From Rhizobium rhizoryzae (GTDB taxonomy: Bacteria > Pseudomonadota > Alphaproteobacteria > Rhizobiales > Rhizobiaceae): 64,000 bases of DNA. The stretch is from contig NZ_CP049250.1 in the NCBI RefSeq assembly GCF_011046895.1, positions 1,772,501 to 1,836,500 of the forward strand. The letters are read 5' to 3'. Position 1 is the first letter of the stretch. Each line of letters starts with the position of its first letter. The notes under the pieces are model-generated. The model ran no database searches. It was given only the letters and a program-made list of their open reading frames with translations, and was not told where the DNA came from. The position numbers were made by a program, and so were the translations under genes. Positions 29,875-37,912 of this stretch are shown one piece after another.

Positions 29875-30387
29875 TCAAGCGCCCTTGAAGGCCGTCCGTA
29901 GGAGATCGAGCTGCGCGCGAACGCTGTTCTCGTTGTCCGGAACGATGGCTTCCTGCGGGCGATAGATTTCGCGATCGAGAAGCGCAACGCGGTTCTGCAG
30001 ACGCAGCGAACGCTCGACAAGATCACGGAAGGCTTCCGGAAGATCACCCCAGCCCGGCGCCATGCGATCGACATTGAAACCGTCGAGGCGAACCTTGTTC
30101 TTTTCGGCAAGCACCTGATCGTAGCTCATTTCGCCATTGTTGACGGCGCGCTGCAGCAGCAGCCACGATGCCATCTGCATCAGGCGGGTGGTGAGCCGCA
30201 TGGATTCGGCTGCGTAAAGCACAGTCGCGACACGCGGCAGCACCTTGGACGCGGCGCGGCCCGGGCCATCCAGATAAGCGGCGGTCTCTTCGACCAGCGA
30301 CATGCCTTCCGTATACAGCGCCTTGAACTGCGACGAGCTAGCGGCGCGGCCTGCGAAACTGACGGTATTCAATACCTGCTCTGACAT
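29875..30387 (-). CDS. rcdA: RcdA-like DUF1465 cell-cycle protein
   Basis: A 170-residue protein of the DUF1465 family. Caulobacter RcdA belongs here and acts as an adaptor that helps ClpXP degrade the cell-cycle regulator CtrA. The sequence is all-helical with the family core SSQFKALYTEGMSLVEETA, the RMQ-type helix and MAPGWGDLPEAFRDLVERS. A perfect TTAA-N7-TTAA box 122 bases upstream suggests CtrA regulates it, as reported for Caulobacter rcdA. Adaptor function here is inferred. Confidence 0.87.
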   Translation of the reverse strand: MSEQVLNTVSFAGRAASSSQFKALYTEGMSLVEETAAYLDGPGRAASKVLPRVATVLYAAESMRLTTRLMQMASWLLLQRAVNNGEMSYDQVLAEKNKVRLDGFNVDRMAPGWGDLPEAFRDLVERSLRLQNRVALLDREIYRPQEAIVPDNENSVRAQLDLLRTAFKGA

Positions 30388-30509
30388 CGAGATAATCCTG
30401 CTAACGCATCCACTTGATCAGGCAATGACGAAACCACTCAAAAGGTTCCGCTCTCGCTTCTTTCTGCAACAGAAGATGATCCCACTAGCGCAAATCCGCA
30501 AGGCGTTTC

Positions 30510-30524
30510 TTAAAGAAGGGTTAA
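30510..30524. promoter_or_regulatory. CtrA box upstream of rcdA
   Basis: A perfect TTAA-N7-TTAA (TTAA at 30510-30513 and 30521-30524) with the preferred TTAACC half on the rcdA-coding strand. It lies between the candidate sRNA terminator and the rcdA start. Confidence 0.72.
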
Positions 30525-30550
30525 TTCCCACAGTTTACAAGCATAGACAC

Positions 30551-30648
30551 AAAAAAAAGAGCCGCGGGAGCGGCTCTCAAGGTAAAACAGGGAGAATCAG
30601 ACCAAATCGCCGATTGGAGAAACTGTCTGAGACCAGGAAACCCGGTCG
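30551..30648 (-). ncRNA. Candidate trans-acting small RNA with three stem-loops
   Basis: About 98 bases on the minus strand form three consecutive hairpins. SL1 is GACCGGG-TTT-CCTGGTC (30631-30647). SL2 has TCAGAC/GTCTGA arms enclosing a CCAATCG/CGATTTGG stem. SL3 is GAGCCGC-TCCC-GCGGCTC (30559-30576), followed by eight T's, a textbook terminator. UUCUCCC and UUUCUCC stretches and the UCCC loop are C/U-rich, as in rhizobial sRNAs that block Shine-Dalgarno sites. A -10-like TAATGAT (30654-30660) and a CtrA box (30671-30685) lie just upstream. The 5' end is estimated. No coding gene explains the terminator. Confidence 0.55.
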
Positions 30649-30670
30649 AGATCATCATTACTGAAAATGC

Positions 30671-30685
30671 TTAATGGCCGATTAA
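30671..30685. promoter_or_regulatory. CtrA box upstream of the candidate sRNA
   Basis: A perfect TTAA-N7-TTAA (30671-30674 and 30682-30685). It sits about where a CtrA site overlapping the -35 would be for a transcript starting near 30648 on the minus strand. Confidence 0.6.
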
Positions 30686-30836
30686 TAGGTTTACACGCGG
30701 TATAAATTCTTCGCGAGCAGCCATTCCAGTCTGGATCAGATCTGTCCCATAACGCCAAGTAACGCCACTTGTGATCGAAACCCTGCTCAAGTGATTCGTA
30801 CGGTTGCAAACATGAAGCGCGATGAGGCGCTTTGTC

Positions 30837-31028
30837 TCACCGCTTGAAGAAGTCTTCCGCCGCTCGGCGTCCTGCATCCTTCTGCGCGCGCTCTGCCTTC
30901 AAACGGACGATTTCCGCCTCGAGCAAAGCGACCCGCTTGTCCAGCTCGTCCGCAGACAAGAGTGAGAGGTCGCAGCCGATTTCGTGTTGCGTTACCTTTT
31001 TCGGGCGGTCGTCGTCGAAGATGCTCAT
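30837..31028 (-). CDS. DUF1192 family small protein
   Basis: A 63-residue protein of the DUF1192 family, opening MSIFDDDRPKK, then GCDLSLLSADELDKRVALLEAEI and a coiled-coil helix. Function unknown. The longer frame to 31142 overlaps ymdB, so I use ATG 31028, which has a GGAG site. It starts eight bases after the ymdB stop and ends the CNNM-fau-ymdB-DUF1192 operon. Confidence 0.85.
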   Translation of the reverse strand: MSIFDDDRPKKVTQHEIGCDLSLLSADELDKRVALLEAEIVRLKAERAQKDAGRRAAEDFFKR

Positions 31029-31035
31029 TGTCCGG

Positions 31036-31860
31036 TTATCTCCAGAATTCGGGAATGGCTTCCTGCAGGCGAGGGCCGATTCGAAGCGGGGCAATCTTTT
31101 CCGCAAGCCCGGTGCTGTCGGATATTTCCACGCCAACGCCACAGATCGTTGCGGGACCGCTCGCGGCCTCGAAACGCCCCTTCGGCATCTTGGAAATGAA
31201 ACGGTTCAGCGGCTCTTCCTTCTCCATGCCGAGCGATGAATCGTAATCGCCGCACATGCCAGCATCGGACATATAGCCGGTTCCACCGTTCAGAATCTGG
31301 TGGTCGGCCGTCGGAACATGCGTATGGGTGCCGACAACGAAGCTGGCACGACCATCGACGAAATGCCCGAAGCACTGCTTCTCGCTTGTTGCTTCCGCAT
31401 GGAAATCGAAGACGATGGCGTCCGCCTGTTCCTTGAGCGGGCAAGCGTCGAGAATGGCTTCGGCGCTCTTGAAGGGATCATCCAGCTCCGGATGCATAAA
31501 CACGCGGCCCATGATGTTGGCGACCAGAACGCGCGCGCCGTTGCGGGCGTAGAACAGACCGGAGCCGCGACCGGGGGTGCCAGCCGGGTAATTGGCAGGG
31601 CGCAGGAACTGATCGTGACGGCCAGCAAAGGACACGGCTTCCTTCTGATCCCAGACATGGTTACCGGTGGTGACGACATCGGCTCCGGCATTGATCGTCT
31701 CGAGATAGATATCTTCGGTGATCCCGAAGCCGCCCGCAGCGTTCTCGCCATTGACGATCACGAAATCAAGTTTGAGGTCCGAGATGAGGCCGGGAAGGCG
31801 ATCCCAGACGGCAGTGCGTCCGGTCTTGCCTACCATGTCGCCGAGAAAGAGAAGTCGCAT
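31036..31860 (-). CDS. ymdB: YmdB family metallophosphoesterase
   Basis: A 274-residue calcineurin-like phosphoesterase of the YmdB/TIGR00282 family. It opens MRLLFLGDMVGKTGR and carries VNGENAAGGFGI, TGNHVWDQ, DFHAEATSEK and VVGTHTHVPTAD metal-site motifs. Family members hydrolyse cyclic nucleotides (cAMP phosphodiesterase activity is reported for Bacillus YmdB). It lies 10 bases after fau on the same strand. Confidence 0.9.
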   Translation of the reverse strand: MRLLFLGDMVGKTGRTAVWDRLPGLISDLKLDFVIVNGENAAGGFGITEDIYLETINAGADVVTTGNHVWDQKEAVSFAGRHDQFLRPANYPAGTPGRGSGLFYARNGARVLVANIMGRVFMHPELDDPFKSAEAILDACPLKEQADAIVFDFHAEATSEKQCFGHFVDGRASFVVGTHTHVPTADHQILNGGTGYMSDAGMCGDYDSSLGMEKEEPLNRFISKMPKGRFEAASGPATICGVGVEISDSTGLAEKIAPLRIGPRLQEAIPEFWR

Positions 31861-31870
31861 GCCAATCCGT

Positions 31871-32452
31871 TCAGCTGTTCAGGCGTCTCAGGCCACTTTC
31901 TGTGAGGATGCCGTGAAGACGCATATCGTGAGGTTCTGCGGGTACTGATGCCACTTTCTGGCAATCGAAGGCAATGCCGATCAGACGTGGATGCAAGCCT
32001 TTCCTGTGCAAACGGTCGATTGCGCGGTCGTAATAGCCGCCGCCATAGCCAATGCGATGGCCGGTCCTGTCAAAGGCTGCCAAGGGTACGAGCATCAGCG
32101 AAGGGTCGAGTTCAGCGCAGTCGGCACCCGGACCGAAGGTGCCAAATCCCATCGGCACCAGAGGACGGTCCGCATGCAGTTCGCGAAACACGATGGTCGT
32201 CTTGTCGAGGATAACCGGTAGACAAAGAATGGCGCCGCGTGACTTGAGGCCTGCCATCAGCGGTCTGATATCCGCCTCGGACCGGATCGGGAAAAAGCCG
32301 GACACGATCATGCCCGGCTCCAGTTCCAATTCCTTGAGGCCAGTCTCGGCGATTGCCAGGCTCTTCTCGATGCGTTCTGCCGGCGCCAGCTGATTGCGGG
32401 CGGCCAGCCGCTCCGCTCTCAGAAGGGCCTTCGCCTCGACATTGCCGGTCAT
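31871..32452 (-). CDS. fau: 5-formyltetrahydrofolate cyclo-ligase
   Basis: A 193-residue enzyme that converts 5-formyl-THF to 5,10-methenyl-THF with ATP. The family motif GHRIGYGGGYYDRAI is present, preceded by LVPLAAFDRTG. Its ATG overlaps the CNNM gene stop by four bases (ATGA). In many proteobacteria fau lies next to zapA and 6S RNA; here both are on the same strand, about 4.6 kb upstream. Confidence 0.92.
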   Translation of the reverse strand: MTGNVEAKALLRAERLAARNQLAPAERIEKSLAIAETGLKELELEPGMIVSGFFPIRSEADIRPLMAGLKSRGAILCLPVILDKTTIVFRELHADRPLVPMGFGTFGPGADCAELDPSLMLVPLAAFDRTGHRIGYGGGYYDRAIDRLHRKGLHPRLIGIAFDCQKVASVPAEPHDMRLHGILTESGLRRLNS

Positions 32453-33735
32453 GCCTCGACCGCTGCCTTCTGCACCAGAAGCTTGTCGATGCGCCTGCCG
32501 TCCAGATCGATCACTTCGAAGGACCAGCCATTCCAGTTAAATCGCTCACCCAGTTCCGGCAGGTGCTTCAACTCGTCCAGCACGAAGCCGGCAACGGTCT
32601 CGTAATCCGGATCTTCCTTCATGGAGAAACCCATCTGATGGGCAAATTCATCGACCGGCATCCAGCCAGCAACGAGGAAGGAGCCGTCATCCCGCTGAAC
32701 GATTGCAGGCTCTTCGACCTCGTCTTCCTGGAACACGCCGGTAATGGCCTCAAGAATATCGCCGGAGGTTACAATGCCTTCGAAATGGCCATACTCGTCA
32801 TAGACCAGAACCATATGGGCGCTGGACTTGCGCAGAGCCTGGATCACGTCGATGGCGCCCGTGAGGTCGGAGACCACGGGAGCCTCGCGCATGCGGTTGC
32901 GAATGTCCGGATCCTTGCCTTCGGCAATTGCCTCGTAGGCATCCTTCACGAACAGAACGCCGAGAATTTCGTCGGACGAGCCGTTGCGAACCGGTAGCCG
33001 GGATTTTTGCGTGTTCCTGAGCTGAGCGCGGATTTCCGCCGGATCGTCCTCGATGTCGACGACTTCCACATCGCGGCGCGGGGTCATCAATCCGCGAGCG
33101 GTCCGGTCTGCGAGGCGCATGACACCGGAGATCATGGCCGATTCTTCGGTCTCGATCACGCCCGCGATCTGCGCTTCGGCAAGAACCGTGCGAATTTCCT
33201 CATCGGTCATTCGCTCCTCGGATTCGCCCTTCTGACCCAGGAGCGCCAGGACGCTTCGACCGGAGGCATCCAGCAGCCACACCAGGGGAAGCGCGAGCTT
33301 CGACAGAAGCACCATCATCGGTGCAACGCGCGCTGCAACGATTTCCGGGGCCCGCAGCGCGATCTGCTTCGGCACCAATTCGCCAACAATCAGCGAAAGA
33401 TAGGTGATGGCCACAACGACTGAGCCGACGCCGAGGCCATCCGCCCAGCCTTGAGGAAGGCCCATGGACAGAAGCCAGGCGGACAGGCGAGCCCCGAGGG
33501 TTGCACCGGAGAAAGCGCCTGAAAGGACGCCGACGAGCGTAATGCCGATTTGAACGGATGAAAGGAAACGGCCAGGGTCTTCCGCCAGCTTGATGGCTTG
33601 CGCGGCGCCTCTGTTGCCTTGTTCGGCCATAACCCTCAGGCGCACGGCACGGGAGGAAACGACAGCCAGTTCGGACATGGCCAGTACGCCGTTAAGGATG
33701 GTGAGAAGAACGACGATGGATATTTCGGTTAACAA
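32449..33735 (-). CDS. CNNM/CBS/CorC-HlyC domain membrane protein (hemolysin family)
   Basis: A 428-residue protein: an N-terminal CNNM membrane domain (about 1-190, three or four spans, with AMSELAVVSSRAVRL), then two CBS domains (MTPRRDVEVV and VTSGDILEAI regions) and a C-terminal CorC_HlyC domain ending in FEVIDLDGRRIDKLLV. Such proteins are linked to Mg2+/Co2+ handling; the hemolysin name is historical. No ATG fits; TTG 33735 gives the family N-terminus. It overlaps fau by four bases. Confidence 0.87.
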   Translation of the reverse strand: MLTEISIVVLLTILNGVLAMSELAVVSSRAVRLRVMAEQGNRGAAQAIKLAEDPGRFLSSVQIGITLVGVLSGAFSGATLGARLSAWLLSMGLPQGWADGLGVGSVVVAITYLSLIVGELVPKQIALRAPEIVAARVAPMMVLLSKLALPLVWLLDASGRSVLALLGQKGESEERMTDEEIRTVLAEAQIAGVIETEESAMISGVMRLADRTARGLMTPRRDVEVVDIEDDPAEIRAQLRNTQKSRLPVRNGSSDEILGVLFVKDAYEAIAEGKDPDIRNRMREAPVVSDLTGAIDVIQALRKSSAHMVLVYDEYGHFEGIVTSGDILEAITGVFQEDEVEEPAIVQRDDGSFLVAGWMPVDEFAHQMGFSMKEDPDYETVAGFVLDELKHLPELGERFNWNGWSFEVIDLDGRRIDKLLVQKAAVEA

Positions 33736-33921
33736 GTGACTCTCATTTGTTGCGCCAGAGCCAAGGCCACCTTGAATAAAGCGTGGCAGGCCCGGGCCGA
33801 CTCGAACATCCGGTCGACCCCGCCGCGCAAACACATGGAAACTGTTTCGGTTCCCTGATGAAGGCCACGGCTGACGTTAGGAGCGCGATATTATCGGTGG
33901 CGCTGCGCCTTGGCAATGCGC

Positions 33922-34962
33922 TCAGCCAGTTTGTCCGAGTTCCAGAGCGAGTTCCGCACGCGTTCCGCGTGTGACGTCCGCATAGGCGATGGAGCTTCCA
34001 AGCGTAGCCGCCATCGAACGGATGATGCGGCTGCCGAGCCCTGTTCCCTTGGGGGTGGATCCTTCGACAAGGCCAACGCCGTCATCTTCCACGGCAAGGA
34101 GGGCGGTGCCGTCACCCGAGTGTTTAAGATGCACGCGCACCTCGCCGCCAGAGCCCACGGGGTAGGCGTATTTCAGGGCGTTGGTCAGAAGTTCGGTCAC
34201 AATCATGCCAACGGAGACCGCACGATCCGATGTCAGCGATACGGCATCGGCATCCAGCGAAATGGATGGGCCTTCGCTACCCAGATTGACGGAGCGGTGA
34301 ACCTCCTGCACCAGAGTGGCAAGATACTTGTCCATCTCCACATGCCGGACATCGTCGGATGTATAGAGACTGCGATGCATGCCTGCGATGGCGGTGATGC
34401 GGGCCTGCGTCTCCGTCAGGGCGTCGCGCACAGCCTCATCCTTGCTGCTCGTCACCTGAAGGCGGATCAGAGCGGCGACAAGTGCCAGACTGTTGGCAAC
34501 CCGGTGGTTGACTTCTGCCAGCAGAACTTCCGCGCGTTCTTTTCCGCGGCGGATTTCCTGTTCCGCAAGCTCCTTCGCCCGGTGCAGTTCCGCTGTGGCG
34601 ATGGCCTGGCGCAGCGCGCTTTCCATCAGAGACCAGAATTCCTCGCCGACAGTCTTGATCACATAATCTGCGGCACCGCTTTTCAGCGCATCGACGGCAA
34701 TCGTCGCCTCGCTCGATCCCGTCACGTAGATTGTCGGGATCGAAAGGCCGCGTTCCTTCAACATGCGCAGAATGTCGAGACCTGTCTCGGATCGCAGATA
34801 ATGATCGAGGACAATGGCATCGTAATGGTTGGCGTCCAGTGCCGCGAGGCAGGCGGCACCGTCCATGACATGCTCCACCGTATAGCCGACGCGACCGAGC
34901 GAACGCTGGGCCAGGCGGCCAAGCGCTGCATCGTCGTCAACGTAGAGGATGGTCTGCGACAT
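33922..34962 (-). CDS. Receiver-HisKA_2 sensor kinase
   Basis: A 346-residue hybrid with the receiver first: Asp53 in AIVLDHYLR. A HisKA_2 (HPK11-like) dimerisation helix follows with phospho-His153 in AEVNHRVANSLA, then an HATPase_c domain with NALKYAYP and DDGVGL. It probably accepts a phosphate at the receiver, which tunes its kinase. It is the last gene of a three-gene unit with a CheY-like regulator (15 bases upstream) and a CHASE3 kinase. In-frame GTG 34971 is an alternative start. Confidence 0.88.
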   Translation of the reverse strand: MSQTILYVDDDAALGRLAQRSLGRVGYTVEHVMDGAACLAALDANHYDAIVLDHYLRSETGLDILRMLKERGLSIPTIYVTGSSEATIAVDALKSGAADYVIKTVGEEFWSLMESALRQAIATAELHRAKELAEQEIRRGKERAEVLLAEVNHRVANSLALVAALIRLQVTSSKDEAVRDALTETQARITAIAGMHRSLYTSDDVRHVEMDKYLATLVQEVHRSVNLGSEGPSISLDADAVSLTSDRAVSVGMIVTELLTNALKYAYPVGSGGEVRVHLKHSGDGTALLAVEDDGVGLVEGSTPKGTGLGSRIIRSMAATLGSSIAYADVTRGTRAELALELGQTG

Positions 34963-34977
34963 TGTCTCCACGCGACA

Positions 34978-35415
34978 TCAAGGGATCTGCATGACGGAAA
35001 AGAACAGGCCCAACTGCCGGATGGCATTGGCAAAACTGTCGTAATCCACGGGCTTGGTAATGTAAACATTCGCGCCAAGATCGTAGCAGCGCTGAATCTC
35101 GCGCTCGTCATCCGTCGTCGTCAGGATCACCACCGGCAGGCGCTTGGCATGCGGGTTGGACTTCACCTTCTCCAGAATATCGATGCCCGACATGTCCGGC
35201 AGGTTCAGGTCGAGAAGGATGAGGATATACCTGTTCTGGATATTGTCGCCGGTGCGGTCGGGGCCGAGAATGTAGTCGAGAGCGGCGTTCCCGTTGGTAA
35301 AGGGAATGATCTCGTTGTTGACGCCCGCCCGGCGCACGTTCTTTTCAATCAGGCGGGCATGGCCTTCGTCATCCTCGACCATGACGATTGTGACTTCGCG
35401 TCCTGCAGCTTTCAT
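34978..35415 (-). CDS. Single-domain (Rcp1-like) response regulator
   Basis: A 145-residue lone receiver with acid pocket EDDEGH, phospho-acceptor Asp69 in ILLDLNLPDMSG and Lys in YITKPVDY. It resembles Rcp1-type partners of phytochrome-like kinases. With no output domain, it likely shuttles phosphate between the CHASE3 kinase, which it overlaps by four bases (35412-35415), and the downstream receiver-HisKA_2 protein. Confidence 0.92.
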   Translation of the reverse strand: MKAAGREVTIVMVEDDEGHARLIEKNVRRAGVNNEIIPFTNGNAALDYILGPDRTGDNIQNRYILILLDLNLPDMSGIDILEKVKSNPHAKRLPVVILTTTDDEREIQRCYDLGANVYITKPVDYDSFANAIRQLGLFFSVMQIP

Positions 35416-36911
35416 ACCCCGTGACTCCTGACATACTGGGAAAGATCCATCGGCAGGCGCACAATGAAAGTTGAGCCGCCGCCGAGCGTGGAGGTGACCG
35501 TAATCTCACCTCCTAAATTTCTAACTAATGATCTGACATGGGCGAGGCCGATGCCTTCGCCCGGGCTGTCCTGCAGTCCCGACCGACGGAAGAGCTCGAA
35601 AACCCTTTCATGATCTTCCGGCGCTATGCCTCGACCATTGTCCTGTACTTCGATGCGCAGCGCGGTTCGACCGACAGCATAGGCTTTGACAACCAGTTGC
35701 AACGGACGCTGCGGGCTCTTGTACTTCACCGCGTTGTCGAAGAGATTGCCGAAGATCTGTTCGAGCGAGAACTTGTCGGTGACGAGGTTGCGCGCCGCCT
35801 GGGCGGAGATGCTGACCTCACCATCACCATCGGTTACCTGATGATTGATGCTGGCCGCCGTTGCTTCCAGAAGCTCCTGCAGGTTCACCGGTTCCGGCTT
35901 CAATTCCCTGCGCCCATCGCGCGAGATTTTGAGGATGGCGTTGATCAGCCCGTCCATCTTCTTCGTGGAGGAGCGGATGAAGGAGATTGCTTCCGGCAGA
36001 TCCTCTTCCACGGCGAGGCGTGCCTGCTGGATCTGATCGTCTGACAACTTGTCGCCATCCGCCAGGACATAGGCGCGGATCGATTTCAGTGTCTGGTCCA
36101 GTTCACTGGTGAAGCCCATGATGTTGACGAGCGGCGCACGCAGATCATGGCTGACGATATAGGCGTAGCGCTGGATCTCGCGGTTTGCCTGCATGAGGTC
36201 CTCGGTGCGCTCATCGACCCGCTCTTCCAGCCCAGCATTCAGCGCTTCAACCTCACGATGGGCGTGGGACAGCTCTCGAACGTGTTGTACGACAACGAGA
36301 ATGGCTCCGCCCACAACGATCATGATGACAATGCCGCCGCCCACTGTCGCCCATTGCAGCGTGCCAGCGGTGCCGTTGAGCTCCTGAATCCCAGTACTCA
36401 GCCGTTCATCCAGATCGCGGATAAGGGTGATCAGCAGGCTGCTGATACTGTCCATTATTTCGCGGCCAGTTGCTTCGCGGACGAGCGTGATCGCCTCGTC
36501 AAATCGATCCGCCTCGGCGAGATCAAGCGTGCGTTTCATTTCAGCCAATTTCGCATCGAGCAATTCGTTGAACTGCTCCACCGGAAAATGCACCGCCGTC
36601 TGACCGTCGTAGGCTTTCTGGAAACGGGATCGAGACGCGGCAACCCGCTCGGTTGCCGCCAGATAGGGTTCGAGAAACTCTTGGTCACGGCTTAGCAGAA
36701 AGCCACGCTGCCCGGCTTCTGCCGCCCGCAGCAACAGCATCATGTCCGCTGAGGAACTTCTCAAGTCGCGCAGACGCACGACGTCGGCAAAGTAGCTTTG
36801 CGTCGAGCGCGCCAGATAAACGGACGAAACGACGATAGCGGCCAGAACGGCTGCGCCAACCATCAGCATCAAAAGCGACGAGCGCGCGAATTTTGTATTT
36901 GTGAATGGCAT
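35412..36911 (-). CDS. CHASE3-domain membrane histidine kinase
   Basis: A 499-residue sensor kinase. TM1 lies near 13-35, a periplasmic CHASE3 domain near 36-185 (AEAGQRGFLLSRD signature), TM2 near 188-210 and a coiled linker next. HisKA follows with His255 in YIVSHDLRAPLVNIMGF, then HATPase_c with DNAVKYKSP, DNGRGIAPEDHERVF and GEGIGLAHVR. The signal is unknown. It heads the three-gene phosphorelay operon and overlaps the response regulator gene by ATGA. Confidence 0.92.
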   Translation of the reverse strand: MPFTNTKFARSSLLMLMVGAAVLAAIVVSSVYLARSTQSYFADVVRLRDLRSSSADMMLLLRAAEAGQRGFLLSRDQEFLEPYLAATERVAASRSRFQKAYDGQTAVHFPVEQFNELLDAKLAEMKRTLDLAEADRFDEAITLVREATGREIMDSISSLLITLIRDLDERLSTGIQELNGTAGTLQWATVGGGIVIMIVVGGAILVVVQHVRELSHAHREVEALNAGLEERVDERTEDLMQANREIQRYAYIVSHDLRAPLVNIMGFTSELDQTLKSIRAYVLADGDKLSDDQIQQARLAVEEDLPEAISFIRSSTKKMDGLINAILKISRDGRRELKPEPVNLQELLEATAASINHQVTDGDGEVSISAQAARNLVTDKFSLEQIFGNLFDNAVKYKSPQRPLQLVVKAYAVGRTALRIEVQDNGRGIAPEDHERVFELFRRSGLQDSPGEGIGLAHVRSLVRNLGGEITVTSTLGGGSTFIVRLPMDLSQYVRSHGV

Positions 36912-37004
36912 ATATGAGAGAACCCTACCCCGAACGGGGTAGTTGGTCCTGCGGCGCGAGAAGTCAAGGCTTTACACGCAAAAGGTTTTTCAACCTTCAA
37001 AGAA

Positions 37005-37164
37005 AGTACGATCCACGGCGACCGATGGAGATTTACGATCCTGGGTGCCTACAAAAGTAGGTGGGCACCGTGTGTCCAGGCCCACGGGCCTGGTCAGGGA
37101 CAGCTCCCTTTGGATCGAGTATGGCCCCAGGGATTGTGGTTCCTGTCGGGAAGCGCAGACCGCA
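37005..37164 (-). ncRNA. ssrS: 6S RNA candidate
   Basis: About 160 bases downstream of zapA on its strand look like a structured RNA. A TATATT -10 (37170-37175) precedes the predicted 5' end. Near the 5' side is CCCUGGGGCC-AUA, similar to the conserved 6S CCCUGAGCCGAUA. CGATCC/GGATCG arms (37112-37117 with 37036-37041) enclose a perfect CCAGGCCC/GGGCCTGG hairpin and a GGTGCC...GGCACC hairpin; GCGGUC near the 5' end can pair with GGUCGC near the 3' end. The zapA-ssrS-fau order is a classic 6S location. Ends are estimates. Confidence 0.6.
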
Positions 37165-37225
37165 ACGACAATATAAGCGAGAAGGTGAGGGATCGCCAGT
37201 GGGGCGAACGGAAATAGATGAGATA

Positions 37226-37606
37226 TCAGTTGGCCGGATTCTGGGAGGGCCGCGTGTTGAGCTTTGCCGTGATGCCTTCAAGGCGGCCTGCAAGTTCCGA
37301 GAGCGTGTGGATCATCGCCACCTCGCTCTTGTGCTGTGCTTCGGCGGCGCCATTGCCTTCCGCCTTGAGCACGTCAAGCTCCCCCTCGAGGGACGCGATG
37401 CGACGGTTGAGCTCGGAAAGCTCGTCCATCACCATGATCCCCGCCATGACGGTGAGGCGCAGGTCTCCGATCTCGCCGAACTGGCTCTTCAGGTGGCCGA
37501 CATAGCGATCAAAACGGGAAGCCAGCGTTTCAAGGTGGCCTTCCTGGCCTTCCTCGCAAGCCATGCGGTAGGCCTTGCCGTCTATGGTGATGGTTACCTG
37601 AGCCAT
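37226..37606 (-). CDS. zapA: Cell division protein ZapA
   Basis: A 126-residue ZapA, which cross-links FtsZ protofilaments at the division site. It opens MAQVTITIDGKAYRMACEEGQ, has the ASRFDRYV helix, and has IGDLRLTVMAGIMVMDEL leading into a C-terminal coiled coil (about 65-105). It lies 33 bases after the DUF4164 stop on the same strand. The 6S RNA candidate follows. Confidence 0.92.
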   Translation of the reverse strand: MAQVTITIDGKAYRMACEEGQEGHLETLASRFDRYVGHLKSQFGEIGDLRLTVMAGIMVMDELSELNRRIASLEGELDVLKAEGNGAAEAQHKSEVAMIHTLSELAGRLEGITAKLNTRPSQNPAN

Positions 37607-37639
37607 GGCTGTCGCCTGCTTTCCTGATTATCGGCCTGA

Positions 37640-37912
37640 TTACCGGTCGAGAACGGCACGAATGGTTTCCATCGCCGTCACCAGACGGCGTGATACTTCG
37701 CGGTTGACCTCTTCCAGCCGGTTGGCACGGAATTCCGATTGATCAAGCTCATGCGCCAGACGTGCGCGATCGGCATGAACGCGCCGCACTTCACTTTCCA
37801 CATCAGCGGCTTCCCGCTGACGCTCCATGCGCATGTCCACGGCAGTCTCGAGGCGGCTAACGGCAGCCCAGAGTTCGGCTATGGTGGCTTCCAAGGTTTT
37901 ACTCACCGGCAT
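37640..37912 (-). CDS. DUF4164 coiled-coil protein
   Basis: A 90-residue, almost wholly coiled-coil protein of the DUF4164 family, found upstream of zapA in rhizobia. It starts MPVSKTLEATIAELWAAV. Its position suggests a division role, perhaps as a ZapB-like companion, but that is inference. It leads the DUF4164-zapA unit and is divergent from tkt. Confidence 0.8.
   Translation of the reverse strand: MPVSKTLEATIAELWAAVSRLETAVDMRMERQREAADVESEVRRVHADRARLAHELDQSEFRANRLEEVNREVSRRLVTAMETIRAVLDR

Noticed and set aside
30302..30664. Plus-strand frame of 120 codons upstream of rcdA
   Set aside because: Covers the rcdA N-terminus, the CtrA box and the sRNA region on the opposite strand; low-complexity basic product with no start signal.
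30597..30809. 70-codon minus-strand frame ending just before the sRNA terminator
   Set aside because: Product looks random and rich in rare residues, has no ribosome site, and the CtrA box and sRNA hairpins run through it. The terminator is better explained by a small RNA.
33910..35424. 504-codon plus-strand frame over the receiver-kinase genes
   Set aside because: Shadow of two clear signalling genes on the minus strand; His/Arg-rich with no domain.
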